DNA of 64,000 bases from Aradus depressus (lineage: Eukaryota; Arthropoda; Insecta; Hemiptera; Aradidae). Position numbers and translations under genes: made by a program. This document shows, piece by piece, positions 47,401-64,000 of the stretch. The notes below the pieces were generated by a model, which was given only the letters and a program-made list of their open reading frames with translations, was not told the origin of the DNA and made no database searches. The DNA lies in assembly GCA_963662175.1 (NCBI GenBank), contig OY759215.1, positions 10,405,079-10,469,078 of the forward strand. Direction: 5' to 3'. The number at the start of each line of letters is the position of its first letter. Position 1 is the first letter of the stretch.

Positions 47401-49358
47401 ATTTGGACTTTCTTACATAATTTAGGAAGAATTCCTCACTTATAATTCTCTTCCTAAGTACATACTGGCTGTGGTCCCCAGAGGTCCTAAGTACATACGA
47501 GCTGTGGTCCCCAGCGGTCCTAAGTAGATACTAGCTGTGTTCCCCAGCGGTCATAAGAACTTACTAGCTGTGGTGTCCACCGTTGCAAGGTCCCACACTA
47601 GCTGTGGTGTCCACCGTTGCAAGGCCCACACTAGCTAACGTGCCCAGCGTTCCTAATTACGTACTAGCTGTGATCCCCAGCGGTCATAAGAACTTACTAG
47701 CTGGGGTGTCTGCTGTTGAAGGACTATAAGCCTTATTCGATTTGAATAATTGAAGATTGTAACATCATGAATGAAGAGAACAAAGTTACTGCTAGCGACA
47801 TAACGAACGATGGGATTATCATTGAATTTCATATGTCGTATTCTTAAAAGCCAAATTAAATATAAAAATAGGCTATTCGAAAAACGGAGGGGGGGGGGGG
47901 GGCATAAGCATAAAGATGGTGCTAGCTCATTAACGGGTGATCAGATTGTCAAGGAATTTCACATGTAATACATATTCTTATAAGTAAAATTGAAAATTGG
48001 TTATGTGACGTCACACAATTCTAAACGGGAGGGGGGAAATCATAAAATTGATGGTATTTCAGACAGTAGCATTCCTAAAAATCAAATTGCGACATGGGTT
48101 ATATGGCTCCTCAAATTTTTAATGGATGAGGTTTCCTGAGGAATACTAGCTTGGACGTCCATCGTTGCACGGTTAATACTAGCTCGTGTGTCCAACGTTG
48201 CACGGGTAATTTTTAGCTGTGGTGTCACAAAATTCTAAACGGAAGGGGGGAAATCATCAAATTTATGGTATTTCAGACAGTAGCATTCCTAAAAATCAAA
48301 TTGAGACATGGGCTATATGGCTCCTCAAATTTTCAATGGATGAGGTTTCCTGAGGAATACTAGCTTGGACGTCCTTAATAGTAGCTCGTGTGTCCAACGA
48401 TGCTTTTAACGTTCGTTATGTCGCTAGCATTGGGTGCCTTTTTAAGTCACATACTGATGCTCAGATTTCCTAATGACGTATTAGCTAGGGTGTACTACGG
48501 TTAAACAGACTAGCTGTGGTGCCTAACGTACAAGCTGGGTGACTACCGTCGCTCTGCACATAGGAACTAGCTGTGTGACTACCGTCGCTCTGCACATAGC
48601 ATTTAGGTAGGTGACTACCGTCATTCTGCACATAGCACCAGGGTGACCATTGTCGCACGTCAAATACTAGCTGTGGTCCCCAGCGCCTCTAATCACTTAC
48701 TAACTTGGTTGTCAGCCGTTGCAACGCACATACTAGCTGGGTTGCTAAATGTTGCTCAGCACATACTAGGTGGGGTCCTCTGTTGCTTCGCAATTATTAG
48801 CTACGATGACCACCGCTACTCGGCCATTTGTTTTCATGCCAAAATAATAAACACCATTGCTTTTTTCGGTGATTTGACTATGTGCCTAATTCCATGTGAA
48901 TAATTGGAAATTCATGAATGTACTGTCGAAGAAATGCCTAGAAATCGGATGAGAGATATTACGAGAAAAATTCAAAGTTCCCCGGGCAACGCCGGGTAAT
49001 ACTGCTAGTTAATAATATGTTCAAAAATACTATTGCCAAAATGAGATGAAAATATTAAAATGTTCGTAACTTATTGAAAAAACTCAATCAAGTCTTAATA
49101 CTTGTCTTTTGAACAACATATTCCGGGCGAAATTTGAGACATAAATCTGGCACGCCTTGCTTTGACATGGACTTATAATAATGTGTGTAAATTATTTTTT
49201 TAAATAAATAAATTACCTTGTTTGTTAGCGAATAGAAGCGTATTTAAGAAAAAAGAAACTATCACTATAAGTAAGCTATTTTCGCCAAAATTATGAAGAC
49301 ATAATGGTAAAACAACGAAAAAGGTAAAACTAGCACATACTAAACTGACTTTAGTCAT
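38442..49358 (-). CDS. Divergent SLC7-type (CAT) transporter-like membrane protein
   Basis: Ten exons join in frame to 539 residues: 49358-49217, 47031-46781, 44516-44394, 44300-44167, 43388-43174, 42141-42025, 40652-40492, 39122-38963, 38841-38686, 38602-38442. Every junction is GT-AG with compatible phase, and about a dozen hydrophobic segments are spread as in cationic amino acid transporters. Segment order fits the family: GSRLSATSSVLGT near 79-91 where CATs have GTSSVARAWS; a long loop (329-381) rich in S/E/K before the last four helices; the penultimate helix pair ends SGSFTLEVWIALVIWLTLG. Identity is low, and the family's GEE motif reads LENEKG, so transport may be altered or lost. The N-terminus starts inside the first family helix. 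The start is the first ATG after in-frame stops. No family name beyond SLC7-like is safe. Confidence 0.7.
39745..40016 (+). repeat. SINE-1 in SLC7-like intron
   Basis: Nearly full length, from GAGGGCGCCTGTTGCTCA through 'gtccttcggatgggacgtta' to 'agcccaggcatgagaca'. Box B is degraded (GGGCTCAAAAG). It lies between exons 7 and 8 of the transporter-like gene, on the opposite strand. Confidence 0.85.
40710..40975. mobile_element. Small inverted-repeat element, family B
   Basis: The right end GTTATGGCCACATCACAA and the inner arms (CAGATCACTTCTCACTCTC against GAGTGAGAATGATCTG) match the element at 1384-1550. It is intronic to the transporter-like gene and non-coding. Confidence 0.5.
42703..42762 (+). 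repeat. SINE-1, 3' fragment
   Basis: Only the final part of the SINE ('gtaggcgatatgagctcgta', then 'cttggccatgagtcg') with a TAAC-type tail. A still shorter piece ('gcccgggcataagtaataa') occurs at 42927-42950. Confidence 0.65.
42984..43085 (+). repeat. Penelope-type arm, diverged family 1 copy
   Basis: CCTGAAGATGGATAATGCCG followed by AAACTGGTAATATACGTATA and 'caatatttcaaaaataagtt' 'tgttttattta'. It aligns with the right arm of the Penelope-like element but is diverged. It overlaps the fifth intron of the transporter-like gene just outside exon 5. Confidence 0.6.
44744..45832 (+). mobile_element. Penelope-like element with inverted arms and 12-bp target duplication
   Basis: The insertion is flanked by the direct repeat ATAAAGTAGAAA (44732-44743 and 45833-45844). 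The left arm (44744 to about 44910) and right arm (about 45610-45832) are inverted copies over roughly 170 bases, from the AATTTTAATAGCACCC-like inner edge to the AAATAAAACAAACTTATTTT outer edge. The body retains only the GIY-YIG endonuclease end of a Penelope-type polymerase. The reverse transcriptase is gone. It lies in the second intron of the transporter-like gene, antisense to it. Confidence 0.88.
44905..45358 (+). pseudogene. Penelope polymerase C-terminus (GIY-YIG endonuclease)
   Basis: About 140 residues, starting in a lysine-rich stretch and reaching NKSGVY. A one-base shift near 45055 then moves the frame to RLECATCSQLYTGQTGRRF and RERIKEHTAEI. GVY and the downstream YTG form the GIY-YIG pair, with the CxxC knuckle between them and the conserved arginine and EH following, as in Penelope elements. 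A conserved glutamate lies in LEQLEI near the end. The frameshift makes this copy inactive. Confidence 0.85.
46010..46275. repeat. GC-richer intronic block, possible LTR remnant
   Basis: A 250-bp block of higher G+C (for example 'aggccaggagttcgccctac', 'gcttacccccgcacatcggt') in an AT-rich intron of the transporter-like gene. It looks like part of a mobile element, perhaps a long terminal repeat, but I see no second copy in the window to define it. Confidence 0.25.
47440..49009 (+). mobile_element. Helitron-like element with internal minisatellite
   Basis: The 3' end has the Helitron layout: a GC hairpin CCCGGGCAACGCCGGG (48981-48996) followed shortly by CTAG and then T. Upstream are more than fifteen degenerate tandem units built around ACTAGCTGTGGTGTCCACCG and TTGCAAGGTCCC-like motifs. 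There is a longer duplicated block (about 48005-48170 repeated at 48225-48385). No Rep or helicase is encoded. The 5' end is not certain. It lies in the first intron of the transporter-like gene. Confidence 0.7.
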
Positions 49359-49473
49359 ATTTCATAGAGACTCTTCTAGTAGCCATGGAGCACGGAGTAA
49401 AAGGAACAGGGAACATGTACGGTTTCAATAAACTTATACGGATTCCGACAACCATCATTAATAATTAGGTATA

Positions 49474-49479
49474 TTTATT
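49474..49479 (-). promoter_or_regulatory. Polyadenylation signal of the GH1 gene
   Basis: AATAAA on the minus strand, 16 bases after the glycosidase stop codon. The remaining 115 bases before the ATG of the transporter-like gene must hold the end of one transcript and, if independent, the promoter of the next. Confidence 0.55.
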
Positions 49480-49494
49480 TACAATATTATTCTA

Positions 49495-57777
<8,283 letters not shown>

Positions 57778-57799
57778 GTTCAAATCTTAATCTTCAATT

Positions 57800-59280
57800 A
57801 GACCACACCTTTCAACGCATTATCTCAAATTTCCCCCTCTCATTCTCGTTATTATCTACACGGGAAAACTGAATTAAGAAAGAATAATTTTATAAAAAGA
57901 CTGATCATGACAATGTGCCTTAGAACATTGGAACAAGATTGTATATTATAGGTTTTAAATTTAAACGTCAATATTGTTTGACTACGGTCCAACTAATAGT
58001 GTCTCGAACCAAAAACCAAGACTTTTTGGTTCATTTTTCAGATATATTGCTAAAAACAATACAGTTATGTAACATTCCATTGTAAGTAAATGGCTGATAT
58101 GCTAAGTTCAAAAGGCTACAAATAAATTTAAAAAAAATATCTTTATTGTTTTGTTTTTTTAAGTTCACATAATCAGAGATAACAAGTAAAAAATAAAATA
58201 AGAATGTTACTTTTCACAACCTGCTTATTAAAATATATTATTAACCTCGCATAGGGAGGTTATTTGCTGTTACTGTTATAGTTCGTCTCCCTGTTTGAAA
58301 TTCGAAATGTAGTTATTATAGTTTATATTTGTTTTGAATAAAATAGATTTAACTGAATATTTTAAGAATCACAATGTGTCGAAATTAGATTGTTTTTTTA
58401 CGTGAAAGTTATAAATTTTCTACAATGGGGTCTCTGGATTTAATGTCATTGCTTCAATGTAAATTTGTCAATGAAAACATTATTTCTGTATCCTTTACTA
58501 ATTATAATCATTTTACATAACATTTCAGTGCCTAGCAATGTACATATGTATTTTCGAAATAACTTTTATTTAAGTGTTACGATAATTTTTTTTGAATTGA
58601 TAATCCTCTAAATTACTGATAATATGCATGTAGAAAAAATGTATCAAGGTGTAGTACAGTTTTCTTATTCTAATCACAAGATGGTAGAAAAGAAATATTC
58701 CGAATCATTTTTACATATAATGCATTTTTTTGTTCAATTATTCTTTAAATACTGATGTATTTGCAGTTTGGTGAAGTTAATGTTGAACCAATATTTTGGC
58801 TGTAGTAGTTCATATCAGAAACATATTAGACAGTAAATACACTAATTGAGTTATAACTTAATATAGAAGATCCAAGTATTCGTTCTATTCACTTATCGAC
58901 AATTATGGATTTCATTTTTCAATTAGTCTCCAGAATGATTTATTCTTATTTAGTTATAGCTTCAGAGGGGAAGGGGAAAGAACAGTTTTACAGAACAGAT
59001 TCAAATAACATTGAGTTCGATACAGCCCGGCTCAATTCAGAATACTTTCCATTGAACTAAAAATATTTTTCAACTCTTGTAGCTTTATGGATTGCTTCCG
59101 TTTTGCATTCCATTCGTCCGAATAAGTAATTAGAAAGTCCCGAAACTGTAAGGAGGATAACTTCCCAATACTTGCTATGATTATTATGAAAATTAGAAAA
59201 AAATATGTGCATAAATCACTCTAAATTTGAATCAAGGTTGTCAAATACTTCACTTATCCTCTTTTAAAGATTTTAAACAT
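57800..59280. other. Upstream region of the GH1 gene
   Basis: AT-rich intergenic sequence between two divergent genes. I could not find a minus-strand signal-peptide exon for the glycosidase, nor any other gene. Confidence 0.4.
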
Positions 59281-59296
59281 ACACGCCAAAATAATT

Positions 59297-59507
59297 TTTT
59301 TTTTTTTTTTTTTTTTTTGTGTTTGGCTTTATGTACGGTGCATATTAGCCATGTCAATGTGTTATATATAATTATTTAAGACATCCATGGCCCGGGGAGG
59401 GAGTTCTATCTACGAAATAAAACTCACTCCCGGACGGGATTCGAACCCGCAAACCATGGTGAGACCATGCGACCAAAGCCCTACGCTCTAGCCCGCACGG
59501 CCACCAT
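59297..59507 (-). repeat. SINE-2, full length with target duplication
   Basis: Flanked by the 14-bp direct repeat ACGCCAAAATAATT (59283-59296 and 59508-59521). On the minus strand it begins GGCCGTGCGGGCTAGAGCGT and has a clear polymerase III box B (GGGTTCGAATCCCG). It ends ATGGCTAATATGCACCGTAC plus 'ataaagccaaa' and a poly-A tail. It is a tRNA-derived SINE distinct from SINE-1. Confidence 0.9.
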
Positions 59508-59646
59508 ACGCCAAAATAATTCTAGTCAGTATTATAACTTAATTCGTGGTATTTTAGTTGGTGTAGATATAGATAAAACTTTAAAATGACGACTATATAC
59601 ATATTTTCCATTAACCGTGAAAGTTCAGTGTCTGGAGGTGAGCAAG

Positions 59647-60033
59647 ATGCAGGGCTGGGTACGGACGACCAGGTACCTCGCTCTCGTTGCAAGTGGAGAG
59701 TCAAGTGCACTTTTCATATTCACTTCAGCTCAAGTCCCGCCTCTTGTCCCCTCCCATATTTCCATCGAAGCTATTATATCCGTTGATAACAATTTCAAAT
59801 GTGATATTGGTAATTGTTGTCAATTATTTTACAGTAATGTTTTTCTCTGTTTGTAAATATTTACGTGTTATATTGATACCATTTTTTTGTTGTTTCAGAT
59901 ACAGAAAACAAACACGAAGATGGTCCTGATTTATACCTGAACATTTTATCAAACAAGTCTAAACTACTGTTTGAAATGATTCCAGGCTCTAAGTCGAATA
60001 CATTTGTTGGAGAGTTGTACCGAGCTGTTGACA
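59647..60033 (+). CDS. Two 5' exons of a gene, possibly OCRL/INPP5B-like PH region
   Basis: Exons 59647-59809 and 59899-60033 join in frame through a GT-AG intron (phase 1) to about 99 residues and end at another donor (ACAGTATGT), so the gene continues. The peptide begins MQGWVRTTRYLALVASGESS and includes SIEAIISVDNNFKCDID, then LYLNILSNKSKLLFEM and TFVGELYRAV. The spacing of a beta-strand pair, a VDNNFKC-like motif and a final helix recalls the PH domain at the start of OCRL/INPP5B phosphoinositide 5-phosphatases, which act on endosomal and Golgi membranes. The match is by pattern memory only. No further exon was placed before 64000. An ATG preceded by an in-frame GTG region and stops sets the start. 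Confidence 0.5.
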
Positions 60034-60310
60034 GTATGTATTCTCATTTTGAATTGTATTTTTGGCAGATATAACAACCTTTTTGCAATTACATTATATC
60101 CTCCGGGTTCAAGAAGAACGCGGCCTGCACTAGATAGGCACTAAAGCGGGCACAAGTGATGAGACAAATGTTTGTATGGTATCCGTTAGCTCATATCCAG
60201 TCTGTTCACACGGACAAACTGTATGTATAATCCTAAGTTTTTCTCAAATTAATTTTTTGTTAGTAAAATATATTTTCTATAGTCAATATTGTCTGTTTGT
60301 TTTTGTGTTT

Positions 60311-60590
60311 CATTGCCGGACATTAACTACAAGGTCATATCGCCTACTGCCAGAGTGCTTTTCATAGTTCTGGTCGACCTGAGCCCGACTCTACTGTGGG
60401 AGTCCTAAATTTTGCTTACCCAGTTACTTGGGGTATAGGTTTTTAACGGGTACCTGATATTGCACAGGCTAGGGACCATCGTTTAACGTCCCATCCCAAG
60501 TACAGTGTACCAAATATCTGGGATAAGGTTTTTTGCCTTATATAGAAAACCTAAATACCTCGGTCGGGTTTCGAACTCACAATCAGTCAA
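60311..60590 (-). repeat. SINE-1, minus orientation, in intron of the 59647 gene
   Basis: On the plus strand: 'ggacattaactacaaggtca', 'gagcccgactctactgtggg', 'ctagggaccatcgtttaacg', 'cctcggtcgggtttcgaact'. Box B is recognisable; the tRNA-like 5' end is lost. Confidence 0.8.
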
Positions 60591-60744
60591 TAATGGTTAG
60601 ATAATTTAAAAAATAATTGATGAAAATGAAGTTTTGGTGGCTCAGTGTCAGGAAATCTGCGGAAACTTGAGGAGGGTTCCAAAAATAATATAAATAAATA
60701 AAAGATTAAAACATTTTTGAGATTTGTGTCGATATACTGGGAAA

Positions 60745-60850
60745 ACTAATAAAAACAAAGAACTTGTTTACCCTTTATATTGTCTAATACTACAAAAAAA
60801 ATATGCATATAGTGTACCGATTTTGGCTTATGCCATCGTCAACACTAACA
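60745..60850 (-). repeat. Hammerhead-core repeat, family 2, minus orientation
   Basis: Reverse complement of the family 2 layout: 'aacaaagaacttgtttaccc', 'tattgtctaatactac', 'tagtgtaccgattttggctt' and 'atgccatcgtcaacac'. The core boxes are mutated (GAAAC reads AAAAT). Confidence 0.5.
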
Positions 60851-60854
60851 TTTA

Positions 60855-61160
60855 TAGAGGGCGCCGGTAGCTCAGTGGTATGCGTGCTTGCTTACTGAGT
60901 TCAAAATCGCTTTTTCAAAACCCGGCTTGAAGTGTGAAGGCCTTTAGTTTATTCTATCTGGGAGGTAAAAAAAACTAAGCACGCCGTCCTTCGAATGGGA
61001 CGTTAAGCGATGTGTCCCGAGCCTGTACGATGTCAGGTACTCGTTAAATGCCCCTACCCTTGGTGAATATAAATTTAGGACTCCCTTAGTAGTCGGGCTC
61101 ATGTCCACCAGAGTGACGAAAGAGCGCTCTGGTAGTCGGCGATATGACATTGTACTAATG
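60855..61160 (+). repeat. SINE-1, nearly full length
   Basis: Head GAGGGCGCCGGTAGCTCAGT with intact box A, mutated box B, then the whole body through 'gtcgggctcatgtccaccag' and 'gagcgctctggtagtcggcg'. The final 3' motif is missing. Confidence 0.88.
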
Positions 61161-61164
61161 CTGC

Positions 61165-62340
61165 ACAGAAGAGTCTACTGTACCTATCGGTTAAATCTAC
61201 CTGTGAAAATATAGAGGTTTGTTAAACATAAAGTTCAAAAAATGATGGGAATATGAAACAAAATCTTAATAATAAGAGGTAAAAAGGAGGAATTAAAATA
61301 AATAAATAAAATAATGGCAATATGAAATAATATCGCTTGTAATGAGAGATAAAACAAGAAAATAAACTAAAGAAATGTGTACATAGTATACAATATATTT
61401 AAAAAATAATAATTTATCAATTGAAAAATGTATGAAATAAACGAATAATACCACGAACTAATCTAGTGGTGTTAACAGAGTTTACCTTTTCTTTTGGGCA
61501 GTATGACTTCCTTCCTCTTTGGGATTGTAGTTCTTTATTTTAGGTTCATTCAGAGTATTTGTCCCATGTGCAAGTCATGAATATGGTGTAAAATTTCTAG
61601 TTACAGAAACAAATAGTGTGGTCACAATTTCTGTCAGACAGACAGACAAAAACTCCGCCAGAAGGGTTTCTAGATTTTACCGTTTCCTACTTGGAGCATT
61701 GGTAAAAAAAGAAATTTTTACTAACATTTTTTATATTCATGAATACAGGCGATGTTATAAGAAAAAAATTAATTATGCATTAATAACTATAATTAATGTT
61801 ATACCTGTCTGCCACCGTTAGTATTACTAACTTAGTAAGCATGTCAAAATGTGCTCTGGACCAATACAATACCTTCACTTTTCACACTTTCTCCTCAGAT
61901 TAGAGAATTTTTTTTTCTTTTATTTTCTCTTTTTACCTCAAGAGGGCAGAATCCGATTTAGTATGAATTGATCTTTGAAAGTGTTTATGTAATAATACCG
62001 GTTTGAGGTAAAATATTCAGTATTTTATTACATATAAATCCATTAATTTAAAAAAAATTAATATTATGAAGTACTTTTAGAATTTAATTAAATCGTTATG
62101 TAGGAAATGTTGTTCTCCTTATGGTCATGATTTTGTGGAGGGGGGGAATGACGCCAGTTTGTCTCTTTGGTATGAAAAGGTTCTAATTATTATAATAGTT
62201 CCAAAAACATTTGTTCTTGGCATAAAGTATGTATATTTTTTTCATTATGTCCTTCGATTTATATTATCACAAGATAGGGTTACTGTAGAACGTATGTCTG
62301 TGTTTTAAAAATAAAGTCTAAATACTTGTGTATTTTTACG
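61165..62340. other. No gene recognised
   Basis: AT-rich sequence within or beyond the gene that starts at 59647. No exon with a suitable phase-1 acceptor and conserved peptide was identified. Confidence 0.35.
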
Positions 62341-62520
62341 TCTTCAGATATACGAAGTATAAGGGAAGTTATCTAATCTGTCAGAAATTCCATGTTGAGT
62401 TTTCATCGGAATTTCACGTATGCCGACCCCCTATTCCAAAAATTTAAAAAAAAATCGTGTGTTTGTGAACTCGGTAAATCAGAGAGATGTAAGATCAGAC
62501 GGGGGTCCAACAAAAGAACC
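62340..62520 (+). repeat. Dispersed repeat R3, 5' end
   Basis: Carries the first part of R3 ('tatacgaagtataagggaag', 'ctgtcagaaattccatgttg', 'cctattccaaaaatttaaaa') and breaks off before the internal units. A long T-run follows. Confidence 0.6.
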
Positions 62521-62746
62521 CCATTTTTTTTTTTTTTTTTTTTTTCTTCCTTTTTCTCTATAATATGCAACAACTCCACTCCTTCCTCTCTCTCCGACTC
62601 TTTATTTATTTTTTTTAACTATCTTCATTCACATTAGACCTCTCTGAACCAATGTTCGATGCAGATGGAAATCTCCTTATTTCAATGAGCCTTGATAACA
62701 TTGTTCTATTATTTCGCACATGATTTGACCTGATAGAAATTACAGT

Positions 62747-63500
62747 ATTCAGAACTTATATATAATATATTTATCATAGCTACATTTCTCCCATTTATTT
62801 TTTGGTTTTTCAAACCTAACAAGTACAGAGGTTTCGGGAAGAACTCCCAACATTAGTATCTATAATTTATCTGTTCTTTATGACTTGAGACTTTAAATAT
62901 ATACCTATCAATCAATATACCTCCGAAGATATGGACTTTGTATGCCCAATGAGTTACAGCCCCTGTAAAAAAGATCTATATCACTTCCTCATTACCTGCC
63001 CCAAATATGATGATTTAAAAAATAAAATATTTAAAAACAACATAGATACTTCATTTATGTTGGAATTATTAAATTGTAAAGATTGGCAACTACTGGTAAA
63101 TTATTGCAAAAAGGCTTACGATTTCAGAAAGTATTTTATTTTTATTTGTATTTTAGAAAGACAACTTTTTGTTAATAAGATAATATTATTTATGTAAATC
63201 TAGACTCCTCAAGACGGCTTAGGCCATTGAGTTTGTCTTCATAAAAGGTCACATTATTATATATGTTTTGTATATAATTTTCTATTATGTTAATTGAATA
63301 AAGACTTTACTACTACTTTAAATATATAGGTCGACTCAATAAATAAGATTTTGATTTACATCAAAAAAATGTTACCATAAAGAACAAATAAATTATAGAT
63401 ACTGATGATGGGAGTGTTTCTCGAAACCTCTGTGATTGTTAGTTTTTATAAACCAAATAATAAATGAGAGAAATGTAGCTCTGATAAATATATTATATTA
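62747..63500 (+). mobile_element. Inverted-arm element around a LINE ORF end, family 5
   Basis: The right arm (about 63383-63495: ATAGATACTGATGATGGGAG, CGAAACCTCTGT, 'gagagaaatgtagctctgat') is repeated in inverted form at 62755-62890. The enclosed frame 62931-63197 encodes the end of a LINE protein with a CP...C...H...CPKY zinc-like cluster. It is followed by a 3' untranslated region ending 'aataaagactttactacta'. Whether the arms belong to the LINE or to a separate element is open. Confidence 0.55.
62931..63197 (+). pseudogene. LINE ORF2 C-terminal end
   Basis: 88 residues including VCPMSYSPCKKDLYHFLITC and PKYDDLKNKIF, the cysteine/histidine arrangement found after the reverse transcriptase of CR1- and Jockey-like LINEs. 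It is open to its stop, but no reverse transcriptase lies upstream because the inverted arm intervenes. Confidence 0.6.
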
Positions 63501-63504
63501 TATT

Positions 63505-64000
63505 ACTAATAATAAAGGAAATCTATCATTTTGTTTGTTTTTGCTATAAAAACTTATAATTGTAAATGCAATAACCCGTAACTGAATTCATGTCATACAT
63601 CATGAGGGAAGAATGAAGATATGAATTAATCATTTTTTGTTTTTAGCATGAATAGCAACGATTATGGGGAGGGAGGGGGCACATTTATAGTTTTTTCGGA
63701 CTTTCTGAGTTGTATTATAAAGTTATGAAAAAAAAAATACACTCTCAAAACTCTTCAATATGATATCCTTCTGGACTATGTTCTCAAATATTTTGGTTTT
63801 TGTGAAACCTATTTTTTGATTCTCTCTCGGCGGGAAACTTGTTTTGGGCCGGACACTATACTCAAACTAAGACAAATACTTTCCGAGTCTCGTATGGGAG
63901 CTAGAGACTACTCGTAGGTTGACTGTCATATGACCGAAATCAAAAGTTTTTTTTTTTCGTTTTGATCTTTGACATACAATTCTGTAAAACGTCAAACAGA
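63505..64000. other. No gene recognised
   Basis: AT-rich end of the window with homopolymer runs. Nothing further supported. Confidence 0.4.

Noticed and set aside
47440..49009. CRISPR array
   Set aside because: Units are degenerate and tandem without unique spacers, the context is an animal intron, and the end looks like a Helitron.
59430..59507. tRNA gene on the minus strand
   Set aside because: Good box B, but it is the head of a SINE-2 copy bounded by a target-site duplication.
61618..61821. Plus-strand 67-residue frame MVTISVRQTDKNSARR
   Set aside because: No acceptor in the required phase for the upstream gene and no recognisable motif.

Overview
The window is a low-GC, transposon-rich stretch of an animal nuclear genome. 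It holds spliced genes with GT-AG introns, tRNA-derived SINEs, R1-type and RNase-H-bearing LINEs, Tc1, pogo and hAT DNA transposons, a Helitron-like repeat and a Penelope-like element. The protein-level picture and the repeat types point to an arthropod, most likely an insect. A hemipteran is plausible, but that is an impression and cannot be proved from the window.

Four protein-coding genes of the host can be reconstructed. (1) A seven-exon plus-strand gene (24559-36223) encodes a 493-residue BTB-BACK-PHR protein of the BTBD1/BTBD2 type, an adaptor for cullin-3 ubiquitin ligases. (2) A ten-exon minus-strand gene (49358 down to 38442) encodes a 539-residue multi-pass membrane protein that I read as a very divergent relative of the SLC7 cationic amino acid transporters. 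(3) An eleven-exon minus-strand gene (57777 down to 49495) encodes a family 1 glycoside hydrolase (beta-glucosidase/myrosinase type) with both catalytic glutamates present. (4) A plus-strand gene starts near 59647. Its first two exons resemble the N-terminal PH-like region of OCRL/INPP5B inositol phosphatases, and it continues past what I can trace. The stop of gene 3 lies only 136 bp from the ATG of gene 2, in the same orientation. Genes 3 and 4 diverge from a roughly 1.9 kb intergenic region.

The first 24.5 kb has no host gene that I can support and is a graveyard of mobile elements: a broken Tc1 transposase with a SINE in it, a minus-strand RNase H LINE, a hAT element, two SINE families, a 5'-truncated R1 LINE with a clean target-site duplication, a 676-bp pogo element, fold-back elements and a satellite-like dispersed repeat. 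The same families recur inside the introns of the four genes.

The most notable observations are: (a) several otherwise unrelated repeats share a hammerhead-ribozyme-like core and often occur as inverted arms, including a near-perfect 226-bp palindrome nested in the microsatellite tail of a LINE and a Penelope-like GIY-YIG element flanked by inverted arms and a 12-bp target duplication; (b) a short tRNA-SINE shares its 3' end with the RNase H LINE, which identifies its likely mobilising partner; (c) the main SINE carries insect-telomere-like CCTAA tails; (d) an exon-like open reading frame with a phase-compatible splice acceptor sits in the last intron of the glycosidase gene; and (e) the transporter gene has an in-frame stop overlapping a splice donor that would create an ER-retrieval KKNK tail if the intron were retained.
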